This document shows positions 1-6,372 of a stretch of DNA of 14,246 bases, piece by piece. The notes beneath the pieces are model-generated. The model was not told the origin of the DNA. It worked only from the letters and a program-made list of their open reading frames with translations, and made no database searches. The stretch is from the NCBI GenBank assembly GCA_035282865.1, contig DATEVB010000068.1, positions 1 through 14,246 on the forward strand, in the 5' to 3' direction. The stretch comes from UBA4744 sp035282865. GTDB taxonomy: Bacteria > Actinomycetota > Acidimicrobiia > Spongiisociales > UBA4744. Both the position numbers and the translations under genes were made by a program. Positions within the stretch are counted from its first letter, which is position 1. Every line of letters begins with the position of its first letter.

Positions 1-1
1 G

Positions 2-241
2 GTGCTCGACATCGGTCTTCCTGAGATGGACGGATGGGAAGTGCTCGACCGACTTCGCTCAGATCCGCGCACCAGGGACCTGCCGGTGCTCGTGCTGACG
101 GCTCACGCTGAGGAAGAGTCCCGGCGCCGGGCCGACGAAGGGGGCGCCGACGCCTTCGTGACGAAGCCGTTCCAGCCGAACGACTTCCGTCAGGAAGTTC
201 TGAACCTGCTGGCCAGGATCGCCGTCGAGGCCGTCTCGTAG
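2..241 (+). CDS. Response regulator receiver domain, C-terminal part (5' end outside window)
   Basis: This is the last 79 residues of a CheY-like receiver domain; the N-terminus lies upstream of the window. The phosphoacceptor motif is visible as LDIGLPEMDG, with the aspartate at residue 3 of the fragment. The switch threonine is in VLTAHA (residue 33) and the conserved lysine in TKPF (residue 55). The protein ends about 20 residues after the lysine, so the receiver is the last domain and no DNA-binding output domain follows it. It is therefore a single-domain response regulator or the receiver end of a hybrid kinase. In this family a histidine kinase transfers phosphate to the aspartate. The partner kinase is not in the window. 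The GTG at base 2 is unlikely to be the real start because it would remove the first half of the fold. Confidence 0.85.
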   Translation: MLDIGLPEMDGWEVLDRLRSDPRTRDLPVLVLTAHAEEESRRRADEGGADAFVTKPFQPNDFRQEVLNLLARIAVEAVS

Positions 242-594
242 CACTGCTGCCCGCCCTAGTCGAGCACTCTTGCTCCTGCTTCAGCGAGTCGATCGGGGTG
301 GTCGACGATGCCGTTGAGCGACCCGGCCAAAACTCTCAGTACACGCCGGGATCCCATTCGCCGTTCGAGAGATCCCTTTGCTGAGTTGGCGAGCCCCCAA
401 GGTCACGGCAACAACATTGGGCAAAGAGGCAGGATGGTCGACCAATGAGGCGATCGGCTCGGGAAGCTCAGACTTGCCCATTCGCGCTGCAAGGTACTCG
501 GGAGGGATCACACAGGTTGGGGGCGATCCGTCCGTCTTCCATTCTCCTTCCCGCTGCGGTACGTTCTGCTGGGCGGGACCACGGTGGGATGCTT
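242..594. other. Intergenic stretch without a recognised gene
   Basis: About 350 bases separate the receiver-domain gene from the Shine-Dalgarno of the M23-like gene. Short open frames exist on both strands, including a minus-strand frame that stays open through 281-868, but none gives a protein I recognise and none has a convincing ribosome-binding site. The promoter of the M23-nadD cluster may lie here; I could not pick a clear -35/-10 pair. Confidence 0.5.
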
Positions 595-607
595 GGGGAG
601 GTGACCC

Positions 608-1102
608 GTGGTACGAATGCTCACCGTCTCGGTGATGGCGGCCGCCCTCCTCATGGTTCCCCCCGGCGAGGCTGTTGAGCTGTGTGTCGGCCTGGCCCGG
701 CCGGTAGAGGGACCGGTGGAGCGTGGCTTCGCGCCGACCGGTCGCTACGCCGGGCATTGGGGGATCGACTGGGTTGTCCCGGCGGGAACCGAAGTCCGGG
801 CTGCCGGCCCGGGGACCGTTACCTTTGCCGGGACCGTTGCCGGCAATCGGACCTTGACCCTCGACCACGGCGGAGGCTTGAGGACCAGCTATTCGTATCT
901 GTCAACTGCGACGGTCGAACGGGGTGACTACGTCGACGAATCGATCATCCTGGGAACGAGCGGAAACGGCCACGGTTCGCCGGCGCTGCACTTTTCCGTG
1001 CGGGTAGGGGCCAGGTACGTCGACCCGTTGGCGATCGTCGGGTGTCGGGTAACCACGCCGTCGCGGGCGTTGCGTCTCGTTCCAGCTCGTGAGGCCCGGT
1101 GA
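608..1102 (+). CDS. Secreted LytM/M23-fold protein with substituted catalytic histidines
   Basis: A 164-residue protein. Residues 1-22 look like a Sec signal peptide: a short basic start, a hydrophobic stretch, and possible cleavage after GEA. The rest is a LytM/M23 domain. The zinc motif HWGID gives H50 and D54, and the third zinc ligand is H128 in ALHFSV. In active M23 endopeptidases the last motif is HxH and a further histidine sits in a YxHL motif. Here those positions read A126 (in PALHF) and Y97 (in YSYL), so both catalytic histidines appear to be replaced while the zinc ligands remain. It may be a non-catalytic cell-wall binder or regulator. The GTG start at 608 is chosen because GGGGAGGTG at 595-603 is a strong Shine-Dalgarno at proper spacing; the ATG at 617 is too far away. 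The nadD gene follows after 18 bases. Confidence 0.85.
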   Translation: MVRMLTVSVMAAALLMVPPGEAVELCVGLARPVEGPVERGFAPTGRYAGHWGIDWVVPAGTEVRAAGPGTVTFAGTVAGNRTLTLDHGGGLRTSYSYLSTATVERGDYVDESIILGTSGNGHGSPALHFSVRVGARYVDPLAIVGCRVTTPSRALRLVPAREAR

Positions 1103-1108
1103 CCTGCC

Positions 1109-1114
1109 TATTCT
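1109..1114 (+). promoter_or_regulatory. Possible -10 box (TATTCT) for leaderless nadD
   Basis: TATTCT ends six bases before the GTG of nadD, which would put transcription start on the start codon. No good Shine-Dalgarno precedes the GTG and no clear -35 is seen. The gene may also be read through from the M23-like gene. Confidence 0.3.
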
Positions 1115-1120
1115 GTCGGC

Positions 1121-1690
1121 GTGCGCAGGGGCATTCTCGGCGGGACATTCGATCCACCTCACGTGGCTCATTTGATTGCTGGTGAGGTGGCTTATCGTGA
1201 TCTCAACCTGGATATCGTGACCTTCGTACCGGCCGGCGCCCCATGGCAGAAAGCGGACCGTCGGGTCAGCGACTCCGAACACCGCTGGCAGATGACCTGC
1301 CGGGCGGTCCAGGGTATCCCCTATTTCGAAGCGGATGAACGGGAGGTCCGTCGAGACGGCTGGACTTACACGGCAGACACATTGGCCGAGTTCGACCCGC
1401 GGGATGAGCTCGTCCTGATCCTGGGAGCGGACGCGGCAAGGGGTATCCGGACATGGCAACGGTGGGAGTACGTCGTCTCCCGAGCCAACCTGGCCGTGGC
1501 GCCGCGGCCGGGTATCGAAAGGGATGAGGTCGAGTCCGCCATCCCCGTTCCGTTCCTTTGGCTTGATATGCCGTTGTTGTTGCTGTCGGGCACGACGATT
1601 CGCGCCAGGGTGGAAGCGGGAAAGACCATCCGCTTCATGGTGGCGGGCCCGGTGTGGGAGTACCTCGAGGACCACAACGTCTATGGCTGA
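1121..1690 (+). CDS. nadD: Nicotinate-nucleotide adenylyltransferase
   Basis: A 189-residue cytoplasmic enzyme that joins nicotinate mononucleotide and ATP to make nicotinate adenine dinucleotide, the penultimate step of NAD synthesis. The nucleotidyltransferase signature GGTFDPPHVAH is at residues 7-17, with the ATP-phosphate-binding H14 and H17. The second signature is SGTTIR at 156-161, a variant of the usual ISSTxIR. The substrate loop reads PWQK at 41-44. Length fits the family. The GTG start puts the signature right at the N-terminus, as expected. The 3' end overlaps the start of the next gene by eight bases (ATGGCTGA), which points to translational coupling within a nadD / LytR_C gene / rsfS operon. 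Confidence 0.96.
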   Translation: MRRGILGGTFDPPHVAHLIAGEVAYRDLNLDIVTFVPAGAPWQKADRRVSDSEHRWQMTCRAVQGIPYFEADEREVRRDGWTYTADTLAEFDPRDELVLILGADAARGIRTWQRWEYVVSRANLAVAPRPGIERDEVESAIPVPFLWLDMPLLLLSGTTIRARVEAGKTIRFMVAGPVWEYLEDHNVYG

Positions 1691-2942
1691 GCCACGCCAC
1701 AAGAAACTTCAACGTCGGAAAGGGTTGGCAGTTCACTCGGGTGGGGGTCGACGCCGTCGGTCGGGCGTGATCGACGACGTACCCAGATCTGCCCGGGAAC
1801 TGAACCGATCGGCCCGGCGGTCGGCAGCCGCCCAAGGCCGGCGGCGCATTGCCCTGGCCGTGCTGGGAGCCATGCTGATTGTGGGCACGTCGGTCGTCTT
1901 GACCTGGCTGACCCTCCGGGATTCGGCAGGCCCCGCACCGGATATCGGGGTGCCGTCCGCGCGGGGCTCATCGGCGTTGATCGTGATCACCGGCCAGGAT
2001 GGTCGTGCGGATTCAATTGCGCTCCTGGTGGCTCATCCGACCGACGGATCCGAACTCGTGCTCTTCCCGCCTTCGTTGCTCGCCATTCTTCCCGGCTTCG
2101 GTGAGAGCGAGATCGCCGACATGGTCCGGTTCAATGGACCTCCGCTGGCGAAGACCACGGTCACCAACCTGCTCGGTGTGAGGATCGATGCGGTGGTGCA
2201 TCTCGATGGAGAAAGCTTCGCGGCTCTGATAAGCAGACCTCTGACCGTTGAGCTACCCAATCCCTTGCTCTTGCCCGAATCGGATGGCTTGACCGTCCTG
2301 GCCGCAGAAGGCTCGGCAGAGCGCGGTCCAGATATGCTCGCAACCTTGCTGACCAATCAGGGCGATAGTGATCAGCTCGAATGGCTGGATAGGCAGGGGT
2401 CGGTTTGGCGAGCCGTGCTGAAGGCGGTCGACGAGGACGCGACAATCGCCGAACGCCTGACCTTGGGAGCTGTGGGTGAGCCCGACACGGCCTTGCTGGC
2501 GATGGTGGGAGCGGCCGGGGACGCAGAACTCGTTGTGACAGCGGTGCCGGTGCGGAGGATCGAAGCGGCCGGGGGTAGCACCGAGCGCTATCAGCTGCTC
2601 AGCAGTGCCGCCGCTTCCTTCGTCTCTGACCGATTCTCCTACCTCATCATCCGTGAGGAGCCGCGTCCCCGGGTGGAAGTGCTCAACGGGAACGGACGAA
2701 TCGGCACGACCGGTCCAATCGCGGCGTTGCTGGTCGACAAGGGCTATCGGATTGTCAAGACGGACAACGCTGATCGGGATGACTACGCCGAGACGCGGGT
2801 GATCGCCCAGGGTCGGGAGCAGCAGCAGAACGCCATCGACGTACAACGCATCCTGGGGAGCGGAGAGGTATTGGTCGAAGTCCGCCAACCATCCGGAATC
2901 GTGGATCTCACTATCATTGTTGGCCGGGACATCCCAGCGTAG
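1683..2942 (+). CDS. Membrane-anchored LCP-like protein with LytR_C domain
   Basis: A 419-residue protein starting at the ATG that overlaps the nadD stop. Residues 1-55 are basic and cytoplasmic, and 56-78 form one membrane span, so the rest lies outside. Residues about 97-182 resemble a LytR-CpsA-Psr (LCP) domain: a DGRADS segment like the family's GRxD motif, then a weak counterpart of the SIPRD strand, then TNLLGVRIDAVVHLDGESF, matching the conserved helix-strand that follows. Residues about 329-415 are a LytR_C domain (VEVLNGNGRIG). LCP enzymes attach glycopolymers to peptidoglycan. Here the SIPRD position reads LFPPS, so the usual Arg-Asp pair is missing and the domain may be inactive. 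An open frame extends upstream to 1524, but that part lies inside nadD. An AGGAGG for rsfS overlaps the stop. Confidence 0.85.
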   Translation: MAEPRHKKLQRRKGLAVHSGGGRRRRSGVIDDVPRSARELNRSARRSAAAQGRRRIALAVLGAMLIVGTSVVLTWLTLRDSAGPAPDIGVPSARGSSALIVITGQDGRADSIALLVAHPTDGSELVLFPPSLLAILPGFGESEIADMVRFNGPPLAKTTVTNLLGVRIDAVVHLDGESFAALISRPLTVELPNPLLLPESDGLTVLAAEGSAERGPDMLATLLTNQGDSDQLEWLDRQGSVWRAVLKAVDEDATIAERLTLGAVGEPDTALLAMVGAAGDAELVVTAVPVRRIEAAGGSTERYQLLSSAAASFVSDRFSYLIIREEPRPRVEVLNGNGRIGTTGPIAALLVDKGYRIVKTDNADRDDYAETRVIAQGREQQQNAIDVQRILGSGEVLVEVRQPSGIVDLTIIVGRDIPA

Positions 2943-2946
2943 GAGG
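2941..2946 (+). promoter_or_regulatory. Shine-Dalgarno for rsfS (AGGAGG)
   Basis: A perfect AGGAGG overlaps the TAG stop of the preceding gene. It sets the expected rsfS start within about 5-11 bases downstream. In the rsfS frame there is no ATG, GTG or TTG there; the best-placed codon is ATC at 2957. Confidence 0.75.
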
Positions 2947-2956
2947 CTGAGCGCTT

Positions 2957-3328
2957 ATCGCTCTCAACACGGAAACACAGAACCTCGTCGACGAGATTGC
3001 TGCTGCGATCGATCTGAAAAAGGGCATCGATATCGCTTTGCTGGATGTCTCGGAGCTGCTCTGGATCACCGACGTGTTTGTCATCGCCACCGGGACCTCG
3101 CGGCCGCACGTGCAATCACTCGCCGAGGAGGTCGAACTGAAGCTGACGATCTACGACCGTCGGCCGCTGCGTATCGAGGGTCAGCGCGAAGGGAAGTGGG
3201 TCCTACTCGACTACGGCGAGGTGGTGATCCACATCTTCCAGCCGGAGACTCGCGACTTCTACGGTCTCGAGCGGCTGTGGGGGGATGCTCCCCGGCTGAC
3301 GTGGGAGACGCTGGCCTCTGAGGCCTGA
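2957..3328 (+). CDS. rsfS: Ribosomal silencing factor RsfS (apparent non-canonical start)
   Basis: RsfS binds ribosomal protein L14 on the 50S subunit and blocks subunit joining when nutrients run low. The body is clear: LLDVSELLWITDVFVIATGT, then HVQSLAEEVE, EGQREGKWVLLDYGEVVIHI and a YGLERLWGDA tail. The normal N-terminal helix (LVDEIAAAIDLKKGIDI) is encoded, but upstream to the in-frame TGA at 2948 there is no ATG, GTG or TTG. The first canonical codon is TTG at 3038, which would remove this helix. I place the start at ATC 2957, ten bases after AGGAGG, giving 123 residues in the usual size range. A base-call or assembly error turning ATG into ATC is the main alternative. It is the third gene of the nadD operon, and a tRNA-Ala follows. 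Confidence 0.8.
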   Translation: MALNTETQNLVDEIAAAIDLKKGIDIALLDVSELLWITDVFVIATGTSRPHVQSLAEEVELKLTIYDRRPLRIEGQREGKWVLLDYGEVVIHIFQPETRDFYGLERLWGDAPRLTWETLASEA

Positions 3329-3335
3329 CGGCTGG

Positions 3336-3341
3336 TACAAT
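3336..3341 (+). promoter_or_regulatory. Possible -10 box of tRNA-Ala (TACAAT)
   Basis: TACAAT lies 16 bases before the mature tRNA 5' end, a sensible distance for a short leader. The -35 region overlaps the end of rsfS and is weak. Confidence 0.4.
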
Positions 3342-3357
3342 CCCGGCTCGCAACCTT

Positions 3358-3431
3358 GGGGCTGTAGCTCAGCTCGGCAGAGCACTTGCATGGCATGCAA
3401 GGGGTCAGGGGTTCAAATCCCCTCAGCTCCA
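3358..3431 (+). tRNA. tRNA-Ala (anticodon GGC)
   Basis: The 74 bases fold as a full cloverleaf. The acceptor stem is GGGGCTG with CAGCTCC (one G-U pair), the D arm GCTC/GAGC, the anticodon stem CTTGC/GCAAG with loop ATGGCAT (anticodon GGC), and the T arm AGGGG/CCCCT with loop TTCAAAT. The discriminator base is A at 3431; CCA is not encoded. Its 3' end is the left attachment site of the accessory region that follows. Confidence 0.97.
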
Positions 3432-3476
3432 CTTCTCGAAATCCCTCGTGTTTGCGGGGGATTTGGCCGTTTCAGA
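3414..3476 (+). repeat. Left attachment site (attL): tRNA-Ala 3' end plus hairpin
   Basis: The 19 bases at 3414-3432 recur exactly at 13064-13082. The bases at 3424-3433 and 3437-3464 recur exactly at 12032-12041 and 12045-12072. Direct repeats of a tRNA 3' end beside an integrase are the classic trace of site-specific integration. Confidence 0.8.
3439..3464 (+). terminator. Rho-independent terminator after tRNA-Ala
   Basis: A 26-base hairpin with an 11-bp stem (two G-U pairs) and a GTTT loop; AAATCCC on the left pairs with GGGATTT on the right. It can end the tRNA transcript and, from the other side, the minus-strand integrase transcript. An identical hairpin is at 12047-12072. Confidence 0.7.
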
Positions 3477-3497
3477 CATCGATGGAGACCACCCGTT

Positions 3498-3519
3498 GTC
3501 CGTCTGGTGTCCGTCTGAG
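3498..3519 (+). repeat. Left copy of 22-bp repeat, possible integrase arm-type sites
   Basis: Contains TGTCCGTC twice (3497-3504 and 3508-3515), one helical turn apart. The 22 bases match 11957-11978 with one mismatch and in the same orientation. The two copies lie about 65 and 55 bases inside the two ends of element A. Paired, helically phased direct repeats flanking the core are typical of arm sites of tyrosine integrases. The left copy also falls in the 3' part of the integrase remnant. Confidence 0.5.
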
Positions 3520-4292
3520 CTTGGCGAGCCACTGCTTCCAACCGGTCGACCGACGCTGGCATCGACACCCGGATACCAGTACCGGCGGCGCCAGGTGGCG
3601 GGATTGAGCGGCCCGCCCGCGGGGGCGGTGAACAAGCGGCCGTCGTTTCCCGGGTACGTCGCCAAGTGCTCCGCCAGTTCCTCGGCCAAGAAGGGTGGGA
3701 AGCTGACCGTGCGGCGCGACGACGGTGTCTTGAGAGGCTCCTCCACTCGAAGCTGACGACGGAGGATGTCTAGGCGGTCGATCCTCAGGGCCATGAGCTC
3801 GCCGGGTCGCAGCCCCGTGTACGCGCCGGTCAAAACCATGACTCGATACCGCGGCCGGATGGCATCGGCCAGGTCGGCCACCTGGGAGGCCGATAGGAAA
3901 CGCTTCTCCTCATGCTCGATCTTCGGAAGCGAGATGCGGCGACAGGGTGAACGGGGGATGCGTCCCTCTTCCACCGCCAGTTCGAGCGCCATCTGGACGA
4001 GGGTGTGGGCGCGCCGGACGGTAGAGGGGGAGTCACCATCGCCGGCCAGCCTCGCCACCCAGGCTCGAATATGGGAAGGTTCAATAGCCACCGGGGGCAT
4101 GGTCCCGAACGTCGGGAGGACCAGGCTGCGGATGACGGAGCCATCGCTGTCTTGGGTCGATGCGGCTAGGTGCACTCGGCCCGCCTTCACCTGGCTGTTC
4201 CAGTCGGCAAAGCTGATCCGACCCACGGGCGAGGCAGGCTGCCCGCTAGCACCAACCTGGCCACGGGCGCTGACGTCCGGCGGCGGTGGTCC

Positions 4293-4757
4293 TCAGCTGG
4301 AGGCTTCGACCAGCCGCGCGAGCTTGTCGATCGACCTGCTCCACCCAAGCTCGTTCTGCTCGGGCGGGACCCCGGGCGGCAGGTTCTCGTGGAGCCCAAC
4401 GAGGTCTGTTCCCCCATCCGGTGAGTCGGCCAGGGTGTAGGTGATCGTCATCTCACCCTGCAGCTCTGGATCCGTCGTCTCGAACTCGATGACCTGTACG
4501 ACTTCGGTGTCGGGCACCAAACGTTCGAAGCGCCCGTGGTAAGTGTCGGTTTGCGCGTCGGTCTTGCCGGTGTCGGTTGGCGCGTCGTAGGTCAGGGAGA
4601 TCCGGAATACTCCGCCCTCATCTGCCTCGAACTTGTGGACCCGACTCGACATGCCATCGGGGACCATCCAGTGCTGCACCGAGTCGCGGTCGACTAGGGC
4701 GCGATATACCGCCGTTCTCGGTGCCCGGATGTGTCGGTTTACCCGGGTCGTGCTCAT
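4293..4757 (-). CDS. SRPBCC (AHSA1-like) domain protein
   Basis: A 154-residue soluble protein of the START-like SRPBCC superfamily, closest in look to the 'activator of Hsp90 ATPase homologue 1' group. Family hallmarks are the opening VNRHIRAPRTAVYRALVD, then VQHWMVPDGM, a central GRFERLVPDTEVVQVIEF strand pair, GEMTITYTL, and a C-terminal helix ending WSRSIDKLARLVE. These proteins form a deep hydrophobic pocket for small ligands; the ligand here is unknown. The frame is open up to 4919, but the family begins at the ATG at 4757, just downstream of a -10-like TACACT, so I use that start. Its 3' end abuts the truncated 5' side of the integrase remnant. It looks intact. Confidence 0.85.
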   Translation of the reverse strand: MSTTRVNRHIRAPRTAVYRALVDRDSVQHWMVPDGMSSRVHKFEADEGGVFRISLTYDAPTDTGKTDAQTDTYHGRFERLVPDTEVVQVIEFETTDPELQGEMTITYTLADSPDGGTDLVGLHENLPPGVPPEQNELGWSRSIDKLARLVEASS

Positions 4758-4765
4758 GTGCCAGC

Positions 4766-4771
4766 AGTGTA
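4766..4771 (-). promoter_or_regulatory. -10 box (TACACT) for leaderless SRPBCC gene
   Basis: TACACT on the minus strand ends eight bases before the ATG, and no Shine-Dalgarno lies between. This fits a leaderless or near-leaderless transcript. No convincing -35 was found. Confidence 0.45.
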
Positions 4772-5029
4772 CGTGGTCGTGCCATTCCCGAACGCCCGCT
4801 CGGTGCCGATGCCGACCGTTAGGAAGGTGTTCCAACGGCGAGGTGGGGTCGTCGTTGCGGTTCCTGGAAGGTCGTGTGGCGTTTCGGGCCACGCCGCGCC
4901 CCTTAGAAGGTGGCGGCACCGCTCGGCGTCGTTGTGCGCTGCACTGGCTTTCCCAGACAGCGGTAGAGCTAGCGGCGACGTGTGCCGGATCGGGCGGACT
5001 TGAAAGGGCTGACCCGCACCGATCATGTT

Positions 5030-6025
5030 TCAGTGGGGGTGATCCTCGTGTGAGAGCTCGGTCACCGCCATACCGAGTTTCTTAGCGCGGCGCAGGCTGA
5101 AAACGATGGCGGCGATGAGAATCGCGATGATGACGGTTAGCGATAGGTAGGTGTTCATGTGGTACCAGTGCGAGATTGCCATCTTGATTCCGACGAAGAT
5201 GAGAATGCCGCCCAGGGCGTGCGAGAGGTAGTGGAAGCGTTCTTTGGCGTTGGCGAGCAAGAAGTACATCGCTCGTAGACCCAGGATGGCGAAGGCGTTC
5301 GAGGCGAACACGAGATAGGGCTCGTTCGAAACCGCCAGAATGGCCGGCACCGAGTCGACCGCGAAGATGATGTCGGTAACTTCGACGACGAACAGGGCGG
5401 CTAGCAGCGGTGTGGCGGCCCGTCGGCCGTTGAGCTTGGTGAAGAACTTCTGACCGTCGAGCTCCTCGGTGACCGGCATGATCCTGCGCAGGAGGCCGAG
5501 ACCTCGGGTGGCCTCCGATTGGCCCTCGTCGGCGCGGTGGCGGATGATCTTGGCTCCGGTGTAGACGAGGAAGACCCCGAACAGGAGCAGTATCCACCAG
5601 AAGCGACCAATCAGGGTGGTGCCGAGCAGGATGAAGATCGCTCGCAGGGTGAGGGCACCGAAGATGCCCCAGAACAGGACGCGATGCTGGTACTTCAGTG
5701 GGATCGAGAGGGTAGCGAACAGCATCGACCACACGAACACGTTGTCGACGCTGAGCGACTTCTCGATCAAGTAGCCGCTGATGTACTCGCCGAACGCGTC
5801 GCCGCCAAACACGATCGCAGTCACCAACGCGAAGGTGAGTCCGCACATCACCCAGATGATCGACTCGGTGAGCGCCTCCTTCGGGGAGGGAGCATGCGCG
5901 TCACGATGCCGGTAGAGGTCGATCGCCAGCAGGGCGAGTATCACGACCAGTAGCCCGATCCACGCTCCCAACGGGACGTCAAGATCGACAAACGTCGACC
6001 GGTCGGCTTCGGCGGCTTGGAGCAT
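5030..6025 (-). CDS. TerC/Alx-family integral membrane protein
   Basis: A 331-residue multi-span membrane protein with about eight or nine hydrophobic segments. The two family signatures are clear: SVDNVFVW at 92-99 and EVTDIIFAVDSVPA at 215-228, both with acidic residues inside the membrane that are thought to bind metal. TerC/Alx/YkoY proteins are linked to manganese export and to metallation of secreted proteins; the name comes from tellurite resistance operons, but no other ter genes are nearby. A loop at 163-200 carries charged residues, and the C-terminus is histidine-rich (HEDHPH). The upstream yybP-ykoY riboswitch strongly supports a manganese role. The ATG at 6025 has GAAAGG nine bases ahead, inside the riboswitch expression platform. 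No partner gene shares its transcript. Confidence 0.93.
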   Translation of the reverse strand: MLQAAEADRSTFVDLDVPLGAWIGLLVVILALLAIDLYRHRDAHAPSPKEALTESIIWVMCGLTFALVTAIVFGGDAFGEYISGYLIEKSLSVDNVFVWSMLFATLSIPLKYQHRVLFWGIFGALTLRAIFILLGTTLIGRFWWILLLFGVFLVYTGAKIIRHRADEGQSEATRGLGLLRRIMPVTEELDGQKFFTKLNGRRAATPLLAALFVVEVTDIIFAVDSVPAILAVSNEPYLVFASNAFAILGLRAMYFLLANAKERFHYLSHALGGILIFVGIKMAISHWYHMNTYLSLTVIIAILIAAIVFSLRRAKKLGMAVTELSHEDHPH

Positions 6026-6035
6026 CAGGGGGAAC

Positions 6036-6068
6036 CTTTCGACAGCCTGGAGTGTTGACTGTCGAAAG
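6036..6068 (-). promoter_or_regulatory. Riboswitch expression platform: RBS-sequestering hairpin
   Basis: Bases 6059-6068 and 6036-6045 form a perfect 10-bp inverted repeat (CTTTCGACAG / CTGTCGAAAG in the transcript). The first arm is the 3' strand of riboswitch stem P1, and the second contains GAAAGG, the ribosome-binding site of terC. P1 and this hairpin cannot form together. The expected logic is that Mn2+ stabilises P1, frees the ribosome-binding site and turns translation on. Confidence 0.7.
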
Positions 6069-6157
6069 TCTGGCTACCGTCTCAAGCGACGGTCGGGGGG
6101 CCGGACAGCGAACTGCCGAACTGACGAACCGATCCCGTGGGGCTACTCCCTTTCGAC
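6061..6157 (-). ncRNA. yybP-ykoY manganese riboswitch aptamer
   Basis: The transcript opens with GTCGAAAG and the aptamer closes with CTTTCGAC, a perfect 8-bp P1 stem. Just inside P1 are the conserved elements of this class: AAAGGGAGTAGC on the 5' side, and GACGGTAGCCAGACTTTC on the 3' side, preceded by a CCGTC/GACGG hairpin. yybP-ykoY aptamers sense Mn2+ and commonly precede terC/ykoY/alx genes, exactly as here. The length of about 97 bases is normal. Confidence 0.88.
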
Positions 6158-6163
6158 CTGTCA

Positions 6164-6192
6164 AGTATGGTGTATCAGGCATTGCCTAGCAA
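6164..6192 (-). promoter_or_regulatory. Promoter of riboswitch-terC
   Basis: The minus strand shows TTGCTA (6192-6187), a 17-bp spacer and CATACT (6169-6164). The predicted start is at about 6157, the first base of riboswitch stem P1. The fit of spacing and aptamer edge supports both calls. Confidence 0.6.
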
Positions 6193-6207
6193 GGCGCAGA
6201 TCACCCT

Positions 6208-6223
6208 GTTATCGAGTGATAAC
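6208..6223. promoter_or_regulatory. Inverted repeat GTTATC-N4-GATAAC, possible operator
   Basis: A perfect 6-bp inverted repeat with a four-base centre lies 16 bases upstream of the terC -35 box, in the divergent region between terC and the small membrane protein. A related CGATAA half-site is at 6234-6239. It could bind a regulator; there is no direct evidence for which. Confidence 0.3.
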
Positions 6224-6336
6224 GATCACGTCCCGATAAGACCGCATACCGGCGCCACTGCGTGCGGGTCTCTGAGCACAGGTCGACCGCCGCCCGTGAC
6301 GTCACACACCGCCCGACAGCCAGTTACACCGGATTT

Positions 6337-6366
6337 GTGACACTCCCATTCTTGGGGGAATAGAAT
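6337..6366 (+). promoter_or_regulatory. Promoter of leaderless small membrane protein gene
   Basis: GTGACA (6337-6342), an 18-bp spacer and TAGAAT (6361-6366). The predicted start falls on the A of the ATG at 6373, so the transcript would be leaderless. Confidence 0.55.
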
Positions 6367-6372
6367 GCCGAC

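Larger units (their letters stand above)
3423..4226 (-). pseudogene. Tyrosine integrase of element A, truncated at both ends
   Basis: A 267-residue remnant of an actinobacterial phage-type integrase, whose full members are usually about 350-400 residues. Residues 3-60 match the core-binding domain start (GRISFADW, then VLPTFG). The catalytic domain begins near 108, with the first catalytic arginine in TGLRPGEL (R140) and the beta-strand lysine in LKTPSSRR (K166). After WRRRYWYPGV (213-221) the homology stops: the HxxR, H/W and tyrosine motifs are absent, so it cannot cut DNA. The N-terminal arm-binding domain is also gone; the in-frame upstream sequence keeps only a short stretch before a TGA that sits against the SRPBCC gene. 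In another frame, about 3474-3536 reads WKQWLAKLRRTPDGQ and stops, possibly the original C-terminus, so an internal deletion with a frame change is likely. The annotated frame runs into the tRNA. Confidence 0.8.

Noticed and set aside
281..868. 195-codon minus-strand frame covering the intergenic region and the M23-like gene start
   Set aside because: About half is antisense to the M23-like gene; the rest is not recognised and lacks a credible start.
902..1702. Long minus-strand open frame opposite nadD
   Set aside because: It lies fully antisense to the M23-like gene and nadD, has no recognisable domain, and is the usual by-product of G+C-rich codons.
2253..2888. 211-codon minus-strand frame opposite the LytR_C protein
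   Set aside because: Antisense to a well-supported gene, no domain and no ribosome site.
3766..4440. 224-codon plus-strand frame across the integrase remnant
   Set aside because: It is a shadow of the integrase and SRPBCC genes; composition is serine- and arginine-rich without a domain.
5082..5846. 254-codon second minus-strand frame inside terC
   Set aside because: A same-strand shadow of terC, extremely rich in arginine and histidine; the TerC frame carries the family motifs.
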